Made by a program: the position numbers and the translations under genes
The notes under the pieces: model-generated
The model's database searches: none
Told to the model about the DNA's origin: nothing
Seen by the model: the letters and a program-made list of their open reading frames with translations, nothing else
Origin: SAR324 cluster bacterium
GTDB lineage: Bacteria; SAR324; NAC60-12
Length of the DNA stretch: 64,000 bases
NCBI GenBank assembly: GCA_015231825.1
Contig: JADGAV010000002.1
Span: forward strand, 135,914-199,913
Direction of reading: 5' to 3'
Shown here: piece after piece, positions 26,807-35,970 of the stretch
How the letters are laid out: each line of letters starts with the position of its first letter
Position numbering within the stretch: position 1 is the stretch's first letter

Positions 26807-27997
26807 TCATTGAGCAAGATCAAGTCCGGTTCCACCATAGAGCCATTGCAGTCGTTCGTAGTATTCCTCCGCGCTCATAGCGCCCATCATTGAGTTGCGA
26901 AGCATCGCTTTTGCCGATGCGGGATGATAAATATATTCTCCGATAAGGCGGGAATCAATTTGTACCCGCGCGGTGCGCACAACACGCTGCAGTCTGTATG
27001 CTTCAAAAGCTTTTTCATAGTCTCCTCCGTGTGTCTCAAACATATGACTGAGGCAGACTGCATCTTCCATCGCCATGCATGCCCCCTGGGCAAAATATTG
27101 AAGCATGGGATGGGCCGCGTCTCCCAGCAGGGCCACCCGTCCATCCACCCAGTTGTCAATAGGTTCGCGGTCGCACAAAACCCAAAGTCGCCAATTTTCG
27201 CCGATTTCAATAATTTGACGTGCTCGAGAGTGAATGTGATCAAAACCCTGGCTTACTTCTTCTTTTGAAACGGGTTTTCCAGCTACTGCTTCCGGGGCAT
27301 CATTGTGATAGGTAACCACCAGGTTGAACACCTTCCATCCTTTGAGCGGATAATGCACAATGTGGCATTTCGGGCCTGCCCAGAGGGTGGCAGCGTTCCA
27401 TCGCAAGTCTTCAGGCATTTGTTCGGTAGGAATGACTGAACGATAGGTTGTGTGCCCGGAAACATTGGGTTCACCGTCGCCGACCAACTGCTCCCGTACG
27501 GCAGATCGCAGCCCATCTGCACCAATCAGGGCTCTGCCTGAAAGAGGCGGTTGATCTTTTATAAATACATTCACCCCATTCTCTTCCTGATCATATCCTG
27601 TCACTTCGTGATTGGTGCAGAGTTCCACTTTGTGATTGGTTCGACAAGCTTCCAGCAGGACTCCATGGAGGTCTGCCCGATGGATCACCGCATAAGGGTT
27701 TCCAAAACGTTTTCGAAAAGGTTCATCCAATGGAATATGAGTGATTTCTTCTCCGCTCAAAGCATCCATTAGACGAAGTTTTTCGATATAAACTGCTTTC
27801 TCTCGGGCTTCTTCTCCGACTCCAAGAAAATCTAATGAATGAAAGGCATTTGGAGCGATTTGAATACCGGCTCCTATCTCACCAAATCGGGAAGCCTGTT
27901 CCAGAACCGTAACCCTGATTCCTTTGAGTGCCAGGCCAAGGGCGGTTGCCAGCCCTCCGATTCCCCCACCTGCAACGATAATTGAATCCTGTCTCAT
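26807..27997 (-). CDS. FAD-dependent aromatic monooxygenase, 3-hydroxybenzoate 6-hydroxylase-like
   Basis: 396 residues of the class A flavin monooxygenases. Seen: the N-terminal Rossmann GGGIGG (10-15), the middle DG-type motif ADGLRSAVRE, and GDAAHPMLQYFAQG from Gly292, whose QYFAQGACMAMEDAV tail resembles salicylate or 3-hydroxybenzoate 6-hydroxylases. Such enzymes use NAD(P)H and O2 to hydroxylate an aromatic ring. No ring-cleavage dioxygenase or gentisate gene is nearby, so the substrate may be something else. It is divergent from a hypothetical gene (28338) across a 340-bp AT-rich gap. Confidence 0.8.
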   Translation of the reverse strand: MRQDSIIVAGGGIGGLATALGLALKGIRVTVLEQASRFGEIGAGIQIAPNAFHSLDFLGVGEEAREKAVYIEKLRLMDALSGEEITHIPLDEPFRKRFGNPYAVIHRADLHGVLLEACRTNHKVELCTNHEVTGYDQEENGVNVFIKDQPPLSGRALIGADGLRSAVREQLVGDGEPNVSGHTTYRSVIPTEQMPEDLRWNAATLWAGPKCHIVHYPLKGWKVFNLVVTYHNDAPEAVAGKPVSKEEVSQGFDHIHSRARQIIEIGENWRLWVLCDREPIDNWVDGRVALLGDAAHPMLQYFAQGACMAMEDAVCLSHMFETHGGDYEKAFEAYRLQRVVRTARVQIDSRLIGEYIYHPASAKAMLRNSMMGAMSAEEYYERLQWLYGGTGLDLAQ

Positions 27998-28337
27998 TTT
28001 TGTTCCTATTGTTGAGTGGCAATGTCAGACATTCATTGGTGCAAAATGACAAATATTACAAGATTATTCAAAAATTCGTCATCGGCAAAACAACTCCTTG
28101 AGAAAATAAGAAACAACTCATTCCCTGTTTTTGACGATCAGTGAGATTCTCAAATATTGTATTCGGGATACTGGCACAGGAATCCTGGTAGTTTTTCTTG
28201 TCCCATATATGCACTGAATCCGCTTTTATTTGACGATGAGACCGAATTTCTGGTATTTCATCATTATTATAAATATGATCATTTTTGGATAAATTGAATT
28301 CTCTAATAACACGAAAAGTTGATATTGAAAGGAAAGA
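27998..28337. other. Divergent intergenic region
   Basis: A 340-bp AT-rich gap between the divergent monooxygenase and the duplicated-domain gene, presumably with both promoters. An ATGATCAT palindrome lies near 28277. No gene, RNA or terminator recognised. Confidence 0.5.
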
Positions 28338-29099
28338 ATGGACAGGAGTATATATGCAGTTTGGTATGATTTAAGTGAAGAAGATAAAAGCGGATACTTG
28401 GCATGGCTTCACGATGACTACTTTCCCAACCTGCTTGAGCGACCTGGCTATTTGTGGGCAGCTCATTATGAAATTACCGGAGGAGGATCGGGGATGAATA
28501 AGTTAACAAGCGGCCTGGAACGATTGTCAGGCCCGGAAATAGGTTCAGGGACCAATTTTGTAGCAATCATTGGAGCGGAATCTCCTCATGTATTTTTCAA
28601 TCCACTGATATTTCAATCAGATAACCCTTTGGCAAATCGACATCACGATACCGGTGATCAGGCCGTTCAAAAGATGCTGGCAAAACGGGCCGGTGCGAGA
28701 CAGGGAGTATATACAGAGCAGGAACGAGTCGAGGGGCCTGAAATTGGGCAACGCCCGGTCGGCACATGTCCGGGACCGGCCATTCAATTTGGAAGTTTTT
28801 TAACAAAAACAATCCAGGATGAATACGACCTGGCCGCCTGGTATGCCCAGTACCGTTTTCCAGCAATAGCAAAGATGCCGGGAAGCATTGGTGCCAGGAA
28901 AATGGTTGCAGTCGCAGGTCCTGTCAAACATTGTATTTTGTACGAGTACACTTCATTAGAAGCACGTTTGAAAAACTTTGAGGAGCATGAAACATTGGGA
29001 TTGAATGATGGGGAGTGGACCCACCGAATCGTCAATTACACGATACATTCACCGGGATCTCCCAGTGTGGGGCGTCGAATTTGGCCTGAGGTGGAATGA
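28338..29099 (+). CDS. Hypothetical protein with an internal duplication
   Basis: 253 residues I cannot name. The N-terminal part (YLAWLHDDYFPNLLERPGY) and a later part (YDLAAWYAQYRFPAIAKMPG) are similar, with the same spacing of aromatic, Pro and Gly residues, suggesting two ferredoxin-like (alpha+beta barrel, EthD/DABB-type) domains joined by a long linker. Such domains often act in degradation of aromatic or small organic compounds, which fits its divergent neighbour, a flavin monooxygenase. AAAGGAAAG lies before the ATG. A role as a catabolic helper enzyme is a guess. Confidence 0.55.
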   Translation: MDRSIYAVWYDLSEEDKSGYLAWLHDDYFPNLLERPGYLWAAHYEITGGGSGMNKLTSGLERLSGPEIGSGTNFVAIIGAESPHVFFNPLIFQSDNPLANRHHDTGDQAVQKMLAKRAGARQGVYTEQERVEGPEIGQRPVGTCPGPAIQFGSFLTKTIQDEYDLAAWYAQYRFPAIAKMPGSIGARKMVAVAGPVKHCILYEYTSLEARLKNFEEHETLGLNDGEWTHRIVNYTIHSPGSPSVGRRIWPEVE

Positions 29100-29103
29100 A
29101 TGG

Positions 29104-29994
29104 CTAGGAATCAGAATTAACTAAATCTTTGTAAAAAGAAATTATAGAAGCGTTGTCCCATTCTCCCCGGTCTTTGGCGACCAATGACGCAAGAGCTTGA
29201 GCATGGACGCTGCTTAATGGAAGGGGGAAATCCAGACGTTTTCCCAAATCGAGAATCAAACCGACGTCTTTGCGGTGAAAAGCGAGTTTGCCTTCGGGGT
29301 TCCGATAGTTTTTTTCAACCATCCTGTCACCTTTCATATCCATTGCTTTGGAGTAGGCAGCAGAATTTTTGAGAATTTCCAAAACACGGGATGATTCCAT
29401 GCCAGCCTGCTCTCCCAATGCAAGCCCTTCTGCCAGGACCATTCTGTTCAATCCCAAGACGAGGTTGACGATCAATTTCATCAAGGCTCCGGACCCGTTT
29501 TTGCCCAAATAGAAAAACTGTTTGGCAATGGCATTAAAAATTGCTTCACACTGCTGGTAAATGGCTTCTTTTCCACCCACCATCAAGGTGAGATCCCTCT
29601 CTGCACACATTATTGCCGTGCCACTGAGTGTGACATCAAGCATGAAAATTTCTTTTTCCAGTAGTTCCAATGCCAAGGTTTCAGAAAGGATAGGATCGGC
29701 CGTGGTGGTATCCAGCAGAATCAACCCTTTTTTCTCCGTTTCAAACAATTTCAGGGAATGCTTGACCACTTCGTTGACGACATGGGAATTGGGAAGTGAA
29801 AGAATGATCACATCAGAATGATTTGCCAATTGAGCAGGATCTTCTGTTTCGGTCCCTCCCTCCTGCACAATTGCTGAGCAATTTTTCCGGTCAATATCAT
29901 ATACGGAAACAGGAAATCCGGCAGAAATCAAATTTCTTGCCATTCCTGTTCCCATCAAACCAATTCCAACAAACCCAATTCGTGTTTTCGGCAT
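29104..29994 (-). CDS. Beta-hydroxyacid dehydrogenase family protein
   Basis: 296 residues of the 3-hydroxyisobutyrate dehydrogenase/tartronate semialdehyde reductase family. Seen: GIGLMG cofactor motif (10-15), DVTLSGTA (equivalent to the D-x-P-V-S-G-G substrate loop, here with T and L changes), and the catalytic-lysine region GSGALMKLIVNLV. The changed substrate loop suggests a substrate other than 3-hydroxyisobutyrate. The ATG at 29994 shares one base with the stop of the upstream Gfo gene (TGATG); a TTG at 29997 is also in frame. Close coupling points to one pathway. Confidence 0.83.
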   Translation of the reverse strand: MPKTRIGFVGIGLMGTGMARNLISAGFPVSVYDIDRKNCSAIVQEGGTETEDPAQLANHSDVIILSLPNSHVVNEVVKHSLKLFETEKKGLILLDTTTADPILSETLALELLEKEIFMLDVTLSGTAIMCAERDLTLMVGGKEAIYQQCEAIFNAIAKQFFYLGKNGSGALMKLIVNLVLGLNRMVLAEGLALGEQAGMESSRVLEILKNSAAYSKAMDMKGDRMVEKNYRNPEGKLAFHRKDVGLILDLGKRLDFPLPLSSVHAQALASLVAKDRGEWDNASIISFYKDLVNSDS

Positions 29995-31112
29995 CAATAG
30001 AACTCGTCCAGTTCCAGGGGGAATTTTACAAGCTCTCCACGGGCAGTGGAAAGGTCCATTGCCATGGTGTATAGCAAATTCCGGTGACCGTCTGCCGCGG
30101 TGGCATGAGGTGTGTCCAAACCCATATACAGGCGTGAAAACCAGGAGTTTGTTTCTTCCCGCATAGGTCCCCAGAGCTGACCTTTGTAGATATCTCCCGG
30201 CGGATAACTGGTTAAAAAATCAACGTGTCGTTGAATTTCCAGATCATATCCCTCAGGATTGTATCCGGCCCCCTGAGGGTTTTCAGAAGCGAGAATCAAA
30301 TCGCGATGCGTGTCTTCGACATCAATTGCTCCCTCAGTGCCGACAATTCCAATCTCAAGGCCATAAACAGAACCGGGCCAGACAATCGGCAAAGACCAAC
30401 TGATATTCATGCTCCAGATGGTTCCGTCGTCCATCGTAAAGATTCCGAACGTTGCGTCTTTGGTACCAATCATTCCGAGGGATTTGTCTGTGGAATTGGC
30501 ATACACGGAAACGGGTTCTTTCCCTTCCATCAACCAGAGACTCATGTCGAGGCTGTGAGTGCCGGAAACTACCATGGGAGTTAAATTTGCTTTTTGATTG
30601 GTTCGGCGGAGGGTAGCCAGGGGTACCATGCGGTTCATGAATGCCCGCGTCACCACGGCGTTCACTTCGCCTATTTGACCGGTTCTCAGTTTTTCTTTTA
30701 TCGCCAAAAATCTCCGACGAAATCGCTGTGTGTAGCCAATGACGGCATCGACCCCACTTTCTTTGATCGCATTTAGAATGCGCAGCGAATCCTTAATGTC
30801 CGTTGCCAGAGGTTTTTCAATAAACAGATCATGCCCCTGGGCAGTGGCGAGCAGAGTGGGATCCACATGGGCATTTTCATCTGTTGCAATAATGGTTGCA
30901 GTGACTTCCGGGCGTTGAAGCAATTCGTTGTAGTCTGTCGTAAAGAAATCGGCGGATGTGTCTTCTGCCAATTTTTTTCCCAACTCTTCATTGACGTCAC
31001 ATAAACCTAACCAACCGATTCCCGGGTAGTCCCTGGCGAATTCAGCACGAATACGTCCGATGGTCCCGCATCCGACGACGGCCAGGCCTATTTCTTTTTG
31101 TTTTTTTTTCAA
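29994..31112 (-). CDS. Gfo/Idh/MocA family oxidoreductase
   Basis: 372 residues. N-terminal NAD(P)-binding GCGTIG (14-19) and the family hallmark EKP at residues 99-101, followed by the alpha/beta substrate domain. The family includes inositol, glucose-fructose and various sugar or polyol dehydrogenases; substrate cannot be read from sequence. The stop overlaps the start of the beta-hydroxyacid dehydrogenase by one base. A strong hairpin lies about 120 bp upstream, after the LeuA-like gene. Confidence 0.87.
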   Translation of the reverse strand: MKKKQKEIGLAVVGCGTIGRIRAEFARDYPGIGWLGLCDVNEELGKKLAEDTSADFFTTDYNELLQRPEVTATIIATDENAHVDPTLLATAQGHDLFIEKPLATDIKDSLRILNAIKESGVDAVIGYTQRFRRRFLAIKEKLRTGQIGEVNAVVTRAFMNRMVPLATLRRTNQKANLTPMVVSGTHSLDMSLWLMEGKEPVSVYANSTDKSLGMIGTKDATFGIFTMDDGTIWSMNISWSLPIVWPGSVYGLEIGIVGTEGAIDVEDTHRDLILASENPQGAGYNPEGYDLEIQRHVDFLTSYPPGDIYKGQLWGPMREETNSWFSRLYMGLDTPHATAADGHRNLLYTMAMDLSTARGELVKFPLELDEFY

Positions 31113-31228
31113 AACAGTCTCCTTCTGTGAATGTGTTGAGGTATGGAAGCATCGATGTTCAGACCATTACTGTGAGGGAGGTGGTGAATGATCGCCTTCT
31201 GAAAATTGATACGGTTGAACCGGGGGTG

Positions 31229-31266
31229 TTCAGGTTTCCCAACGAGGATCAGTTGGGAAACCTGAA
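31229..31266 (-). terminator. Strong hairpin after the LeuA-like gene
   Basis: Arms 31229-31243 and 31252-31266 pair over 15 bp without mismatch (TTCAGGTTTCCCAAC) around an 8-nt loop. It lies 5 bp after the stop of the minus-strand LeuA-like gene. No U-run follows, so it is either a weak intrinsic terminator or an RNA-stabilising element between that gene and the Gfo gene. Confidence 0.6.
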
Positions 31267-31270
31267 GCAA

Positions 31271-32497
31271 TTATGCAATGGCAACAGTTTTACCAGCAAT
31301 TTCCTTGAATTCGTCATACGTAAGCAGTCGTTTGTGATCCACACCGAATGCTTTGACATTGCCGAGGATTTCCATGGTCTCTTCCTCGCTTGCTTGTATT
31401 TGGAATTTTTCCAGCCATAGCTTGATTGAATCAACCCCGCTTCCTTTTCCTAAAACAACTTCTGCTTCAGGTTGCCCTACCAGTTCTGGACGAAAAGGAA
31501 AAAGTTCAGTTTGGTGTTCAATTCCGCAGTTGGCAAACCAGTTCGCGATGATCCCGGATTCGACTTTAAAGAGGTCTTTTCCAACAACTCCTCTATTTCT
31601 CGGGACTGCAACTCCTGCAATTTCCTGCACCATCTGTGAGAGGGGATAAAGTTTGTCGTAATTGATGCCGATGTCGATTCCATACATGGTTAAAAGCGCC
31701 ATCACCACATCTTCTGTTGGAGCGTTGCCCGCTCGTTCACCGAGGCCAAGCACTGTTGATTGAACGACTTCCACCCCTTCCGCCAAAGCCATGATGGTGT
31801 TGGCGACTCCCATTCCAAAATCCTGATGAAAATGGGCTTCAAGGCGGCCTGAAATGCGTTTCTTGACTTCCCTCACAAAATACTTCATCGCATGAGGTGA
31901 GGTAACCCCGAATGTGTCCACCAAAGCCAATGCATCCATGTGACCTTCATCGGCAACCCGGGTGATCAGGTCCAGAACCCAGTTGATTTCTGCGCGGGTG
32001 AAATCAATGGGGAAAAAAACAACTTCCAAACCTTGTTCATGGGCAAAAGCAGTTGATTCGATGGAAAGATCAATGGCCTTGTCCAATGGCCATTTATAGG
32101 CATGTTCGATAATGTGCTGGCTCGAAGGAACTTCCATGACCACTCCGGTAACCCCGGCATCTACGGCGGCCTGTACGTCATTTTTCATACAACGGGAAAA
32201 CGCAAAAATTTGAGGTCCCAAATTTCTTTTAACGATTTCTGAAATTGCTTTGAAATCAGCAGGGGAAACAGCCGGCAATCCCGCCTCAATCCGGTGAATT
32301 CCCGCCTCGGCTAAACCTTCTGCAATGCGGATTTTGTCGTCCATGTTGAAAGCAATACCAGTTTGCTGTTCACCATCGCGTAACGTGACATCATGAATTT
32401 TGATATTTTTTGAGAAATTGAAGTCGGCAGTCACTTCGTCGACGAAATTCCAGGGACTGGTGAACCAGTTTTTTGTATTCCAGGGTTGTGCACTCAT
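31271..32497 (-). CDS. LeuA/homocitrate synthase-like acyltransferase
   Basis: 408 residues from the ATG at 32497, which has AAGGAG upstream. The catalytic TIM-barrel of the HMGL-like/alpha-isopropylmalate synthase family is clear: IHDVTLRDGEQQTG near residue 34 and the metal pair HFH in RLEAHFHQDFG. After the barrel only a short helical segment follows; there is no LeuA regulatory domain. It may be an aldol-type condensing or cleaving enzyme (homocitrate, citramalate or HMG-like). It lies in the XRE-cupin neighbourhood, before the Gfo gene. A strong hairpin follows its stop. Confidence 0.85.
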   Translation of the reverse strand: MSAQPWNTKNWFTSPWNFVDEVTADFNFSKNIKIHDVTLRDGEQQTGIAFNMDDKIRIAEGLAEAGIHRIEAGLPAVSPADFKAISEIVKRNLGPQIFAFSRCMKNDVQAAVDAGVTGVVMEVPSSQHIIEHAYKWPLDKAIDLSIESTAFAHEQGLEVVFFPIDFTRAEINWVLDLITRVADEGHMDALALVDTFGVTSPHAMKYFVREVKKRISGRLEAHFHQDFGMGVANTIMALAEGVEVVQSTVLGLGERAGNAPTEDVVMALLTMYGIDIGINYDKLYPLSQMVQEIAGVAVPRNRGVVGKDLFKVESGIIANWFANCGIEHQTELFPFRPELVGQPEAEVVLGKGSGVDSIKLWLEKFQIQASEEETMEILGNVKAFGVDHKRLLTYDEFKEIAGKTVAIA

Positions 32498-32758
32498 AAG
32501 GAAATTCTCCTTTTCGATAGGGGTCACTTGACGTGAACGGTTTGACAATTTGTTTTCACACGATGAACAAGGGATGTTCCTGTTGCCTTATTTTCTACAA
32601 AAACTCCCTTTTTTACAAGTCACATTTTCCTGGTTTGTGTTTGGACTCAAATTTTATTCCCTGTAAAAGCCTGGATGAGTTTGTCAGAAAGGGCTCTTCA
32701 TTTTGTCCGGTTTTGGACGTCGGGATTTTGCCGGGAAGTGTGCTTTCGGCTCGAGGAG

Positions 32759-34051
32759 CTAACTCGGCTGATTGGTCCAGCGTACAATACCGGCCACTCC
32801 GTCGACGGCAACTTGGGCACCATCAGGAATTTTTTGAATTGCATCCAGAACACCAAGTACCATCGGAATCCCTTTTTCTCTGGCCAGTGATGCCAAATGG
32901 GAGGTGCTGCCGCCTAATTCGGCAACAACCCCCGAAACCATAGGCAGAATCTGTGTCAAAGAGGGACCGGCAACTTGGGTCACCAGAATGTCTCCAGGAG
33001 CCACTCTACTGAGTTCACATTCGCAGTTGATAACGCAGGCACGACCGATGCCCCAGCCGATTCCTGCAGGATGCCCGCGAAGACCAGGACGGCGGGCCCA
33101 GAGTTCATCAGGAATGGCAGATTTTTCCATTTGCAGGGGTCGGACCTGAAGTAGCTTGAAGCCGTCATCGTCCCTTGCCCATTCGATCTCTGCGGCCATG
33201 CCGATCAATGCTTCAGCTTTTTTGAGGTATCGGCTTAATTCACGAACCTGTTCATCGTCGAGACAACGTTTTTCTGAATACTCCTTGGAGACAATAGCGG
33301 AGGGAATGGCGCCGTGGAGATTGCATCCCATCTTGTGTGTTTTGCGACCGGTGTCTACATGGAGGAGGGAACCGTCGCTATCCAGTTCGTAGCGATCCGG
33401 GACGACTTCCCCTTGTGCAATTGCTTCTCCGAGACCCCAAGTCGCGCTGATCAACATTCCACCATCTGCCATTTGACTGAGACCACCGCCCGAAGATTCG
33501 GCCTTGATGAGGGGTTGAATCAAGAGTGCCATTGCAGTGTCTGATGGGGCGATTTCATGGGTTCCCATATAACGGAGCGCCCGGACTGACCAGAGCGCTG
33601 CCCAGCAAGCACGGATTGCTGTCAAAAATTCGTTCTCGTCGGCCAGTCCCAGAAAACTTTCAAACTGCCCTGCAAAACTGGACCCGTCCCGATCTTCGAC
33701 CAGGGCAGATGAACGGACAACCAAAGGCGAATCGGTGCGCTGGAGCAGTTCTTCACGAGCAAACAGAAGCGGGTCTAATATTTCAGGTGCAATGGGATGA
33801 TCGAATAGACCGATGCGTATTTGATTGGCCAGCAACCTTGCTTCCTGTACATCAGAACTAGCCAGTTTTTCAATCACCTGATCGAGTTTCGAATATTTTA
33901 ATTGGATCCGATAAGCCTCGGAACTCAGGCAAAAACCGTCAGGAATGGGTAGATCTGCCTGCCCCAGCGAGGATTGATTTGCGGCTTTTGGGCCAAAAAG
34001 TTCGATATTTGTGGCTTCTGGAGAACTCAGAGCTACGATCAATTGAGGCAT
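32759..34051 (-). CDS. Two-domain PEP-synthase-like phosphotransferase
   Basis: 430 residues. Residues about 1-310 match the ATP-grasp (PPDK N-terminal) domain (PLVVRSSALVEDRDGSSFAG, LLQVRPLQ). The C-terminal part is the mobile phosphohistidine domain, with the phospho-accepting His385 in GGSTSHLASLARE. The PEP/pyruvate TIM barrel of true PEP synthase is absent, and no middle substrate domain like that of rifampin phosphotransferase fits between. It may transfer phosphate from ATP to an unknown acceptor, possibly through a partner subunit. It lies between the LeuA-like and M24 genes on the same strand. Confidence 0.8.
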   Translation of the reverse strand: MPQLIVALSSPEATNIELFGPKAANQSSLGQADLPIPDGFCLSSEAYRIQLKYSKLDQVIEKLASSDVQEARLLANQIRIGLFDHPIAPEILDPLLFAREELLQRTDSPLVVRSSALVEDRDGSSFAGQFESFLGLADENEFLTAIRACWAALWSVRALRYMGTHEIAPSDTAMALLIQPLIKAESSGGGLSQMADGGMLISATWGLGEAIAQGEVVPDRYELDSDGSLLHVDTGRKTHKMGCNLHGAIPSAIVSKEYSEKRCLDDEQVRELSRYLKKAEALIGMAAEIEWARDDDGFKLLQVRPLQMEKSAIPDELWARRPGLRGHPAGIGWGIGRACVINCECELSRVAPGDILVTQVAGPSLTQILPMVSGVVAELGGSTSHLASLAREKGIPMVLGVLDAIQKIPDGAQVAVDGVAGIVRWTNQPS

Positions 34052-34099
34052 TGGTGTGGTTGCTTATCTGAATGTTGCTGGGAACACGAACAAGTGCCA

Positions 34100-34129
34100 T
34101 TGACCTCGTATCGATTGACTTGAGGTCAA
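34100..34129. other. Inverted repeat between M24 and PEP-synthase-like genes
   Basis: TTGACCTC (34100-34107) and GAGGTCAA (34122-34129) form a perfect 8-bp inverted repeat around a 14-nt spacer. No T-run follows on either strand. It could be an operator or a weak hairpin in the 105-bp gap. Confidence 0.4.
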
Positions 34130-34156
34130 CGGCTTTATTGCATGGTTACGCTGTGA

Positions 34157-35410
34157 CTACAGCACTTTGACCGGCATAATACGGTCTATCGGGAAGTGGG
34201 TGATCAATTCAGTTTCGTCTTTGTGGACAATGACCATTTCCTCAATACGAACTCCCCATTCGAGAGGTTTGCCGTGCTGGGTTTCCAAAGCAAAGACCAT
34301 CCCTTCCTGAATTTCGATGGGGTGATCCAATGACCAAATCCGAGAAATTACGGGTGGGTCATATTGGGCCAGACCAAGACCGTGTCCCCATAGATTTGCA
34401 GCAGCCTGATCTTCTTCTTTGTAACCCCATGCTTCTTTTGCAGAAGGCCATTTTTCAGCAATATCTCTTGTGGTAGCCCCTGGTTTGACCGCATCAATAG
34501 AGGCCTGCAGCCATTCCAGTGCCTTGGCATAATAATCTTTTTGTTCCTGTGTTGGTTCAGCACCGACGCAATATGTTCGGTAATAGCATGATTTGTAACC
34601 ATTCCAGGTGAGGGCTGCCAGATCCATAAAAACAATATCGCCCGGTTGAATAATTCGATCCGAAAAATTCCGCCAGTTTGGCCAGGTATTGGGTCCTGAA
34701 GAAACAATGACGTCTTCGACATCTTCGATTCCGGGAAAGTTGTAGAGGTATTGCATGATGTGGGCGGTGACCTGATTTTCGGTTACTCCGGGTTCCAGAA
34801 ACTTCATGCATTCCCAGTGAGCGGCATCACCGATTGCCCCTACAATGCGCATGCATTCCTGCTCATCTTGATTTTTTACTGCGCGAGCTTCCATCATCGG
34901 AGTCATTCCATCAACCCAATTGATACCCTCAGACTCAAATGCCTTCAGCATGTTGATGTCGATAAAATCAACTCCCAATTTTTCTCCCTCAACACCATGA
35001 CGCTTCATTTCATATTTCGCTGCATCAATGAATTTTTTCACCTGCTGGCTTGAAGCTGGACCTGCGGCCCCTTTGATCCATGCATAAGAGTAACGAATGT
35101 TTTCCGGCGGTATCCAGGGGGCATGACGCTCGATTTGGATGCCGATGTCCCCTTGTTCGAACAATATCGGGGCACCGTCGCCGCACAGCATTGCATAACG
35201 AAGGCCGGGCTTCAGGCGATTCCAGCCCGGAGTCAGAGTACTGGTTACGTAACGGACGTTTTCATCGTACATGAGAAGCATGGCACCGATGCCGTGAGCC
35301 TTCATTTTTTCACGTGCACGTTCAATGCGATAATTTCTAAGACGGTCCCAATTGACGCGTTGTTGCCAATCAACGCCAGTCATACCAAAATTAGCTGTGC
35401 CTGCGGACAT
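34157..35410 (-). CDS. M24 family creatinase/aminopeptidase P-like protein
   Basis: 417 residues from the ATG at 35410 (AAGGAGG upstream). Creatinase-like N-domain followed by the pita-bread M24 domain. Of the five usual metal positions, Asp263, His343 (GHGLGL), Glu376 and Glu390 are present; the second Asp, normally in a D-x-[ST]-R-T motif, reads Cys275 (CYYRT). That argues against a standard dipeptidase and for a non-peptidase member such as creatinase or a DddP-like lyase. A creatininase-family gene and a DMGDH/sarcosine dehydrogenase also lie in the window. Activity not established. Confidence 0.8.
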   Translation of the reverse strand: MSAGTANFGMTGVDWQQRVNWDRLRNYRIERAREKMKAHGIGAMLLMYDENVRYVTSTLTPGWNRLKPGLRYAMLCGDGAPILFEQGDIGIQIERHAPWIPPENIRYSYAWIKGAAGPASSQQVKKFIDAAKYEMKRHGVEGEKLGVDFIDINMLKAFESEGINWVDGMTPMMEARAVKNQDEQECMRIVGAIGDAAHWECMKFLEPGVTENQVTAHIMQYLYNFPGIEDVEDVIVSSGPNTWPNWRNFSDRIIQPGDIVFMDLAALTWNGYKSCYYRTYCVGAEPTQEQKDYYAKALEWLQASIDAVKPGATTRDIAEKWPSAKEAWGYKEEDQAAANLWGHGLGLAQYDPPVISRIWSLDHPIEIQEGMVFALETQHGKPLEWGVRIEEMVIVHKDETELITHFPIDRIMPVKVL

Positions 35411-35970
35411 AATAAACCTCCTTAGTTCAGTGATAATCAAGAATAGAAGCGGGATCGGCCCGCTTTTTCCCGGTCTCCGATTAGACAGGGTGTTTGGCTC
35501 CTGAAAACAACAAGTGGAATGAACTGCTTACTGGGCTGCAACAAGCGAAAAGAAGCAGCAAGCCATCAGGTGATACAGGTGGATTTAACCCATTTTACCT
35601 ATGCTGTTTTGCTCACTTTAACAATGTATAAATTCGTCGTCAAGAAAAATATTTCACTCAGGGCAGAATGGTTTTTTCCTACTTTCCGCGCCTTGAATCA
35701 TTTGTTTTCTAAGCAGAAAAGTTGCTTCCAAAAGAAAATTTCTGAATAACTTAAATATCTGAAATTAAAAAGTATTTAGTAGGTTGGAATTTTATGCACA
35801 AAGTTTTTCCGGCTATAACCCTGTTCGTGATTAGTTCAACTTTACGACTCCTGAAAATGCATAGTGGTGAAAATTATTTCACCGTGAGAAAATAAAATTT
35901 TAATCAGGTAGAAGCGCAGCGGTCGTGGTGTCTTTAGAGATTTCGTTTTCTGTCGCCAAGGTATGGGGAA
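35411..35970. other. Intergenic region between M24 and XRE-cupin genes
   Basis: 560 bp with no convincing gene. It probably contains the promoter for the minus-strand run starting with the M24 gene. It becomes AT-rich from about 35700; no hairpin with a T-run was recognised. A 76-codon plus-strand frame at 35519 lacks an SD and family resemblance. Confidence 0.55.
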
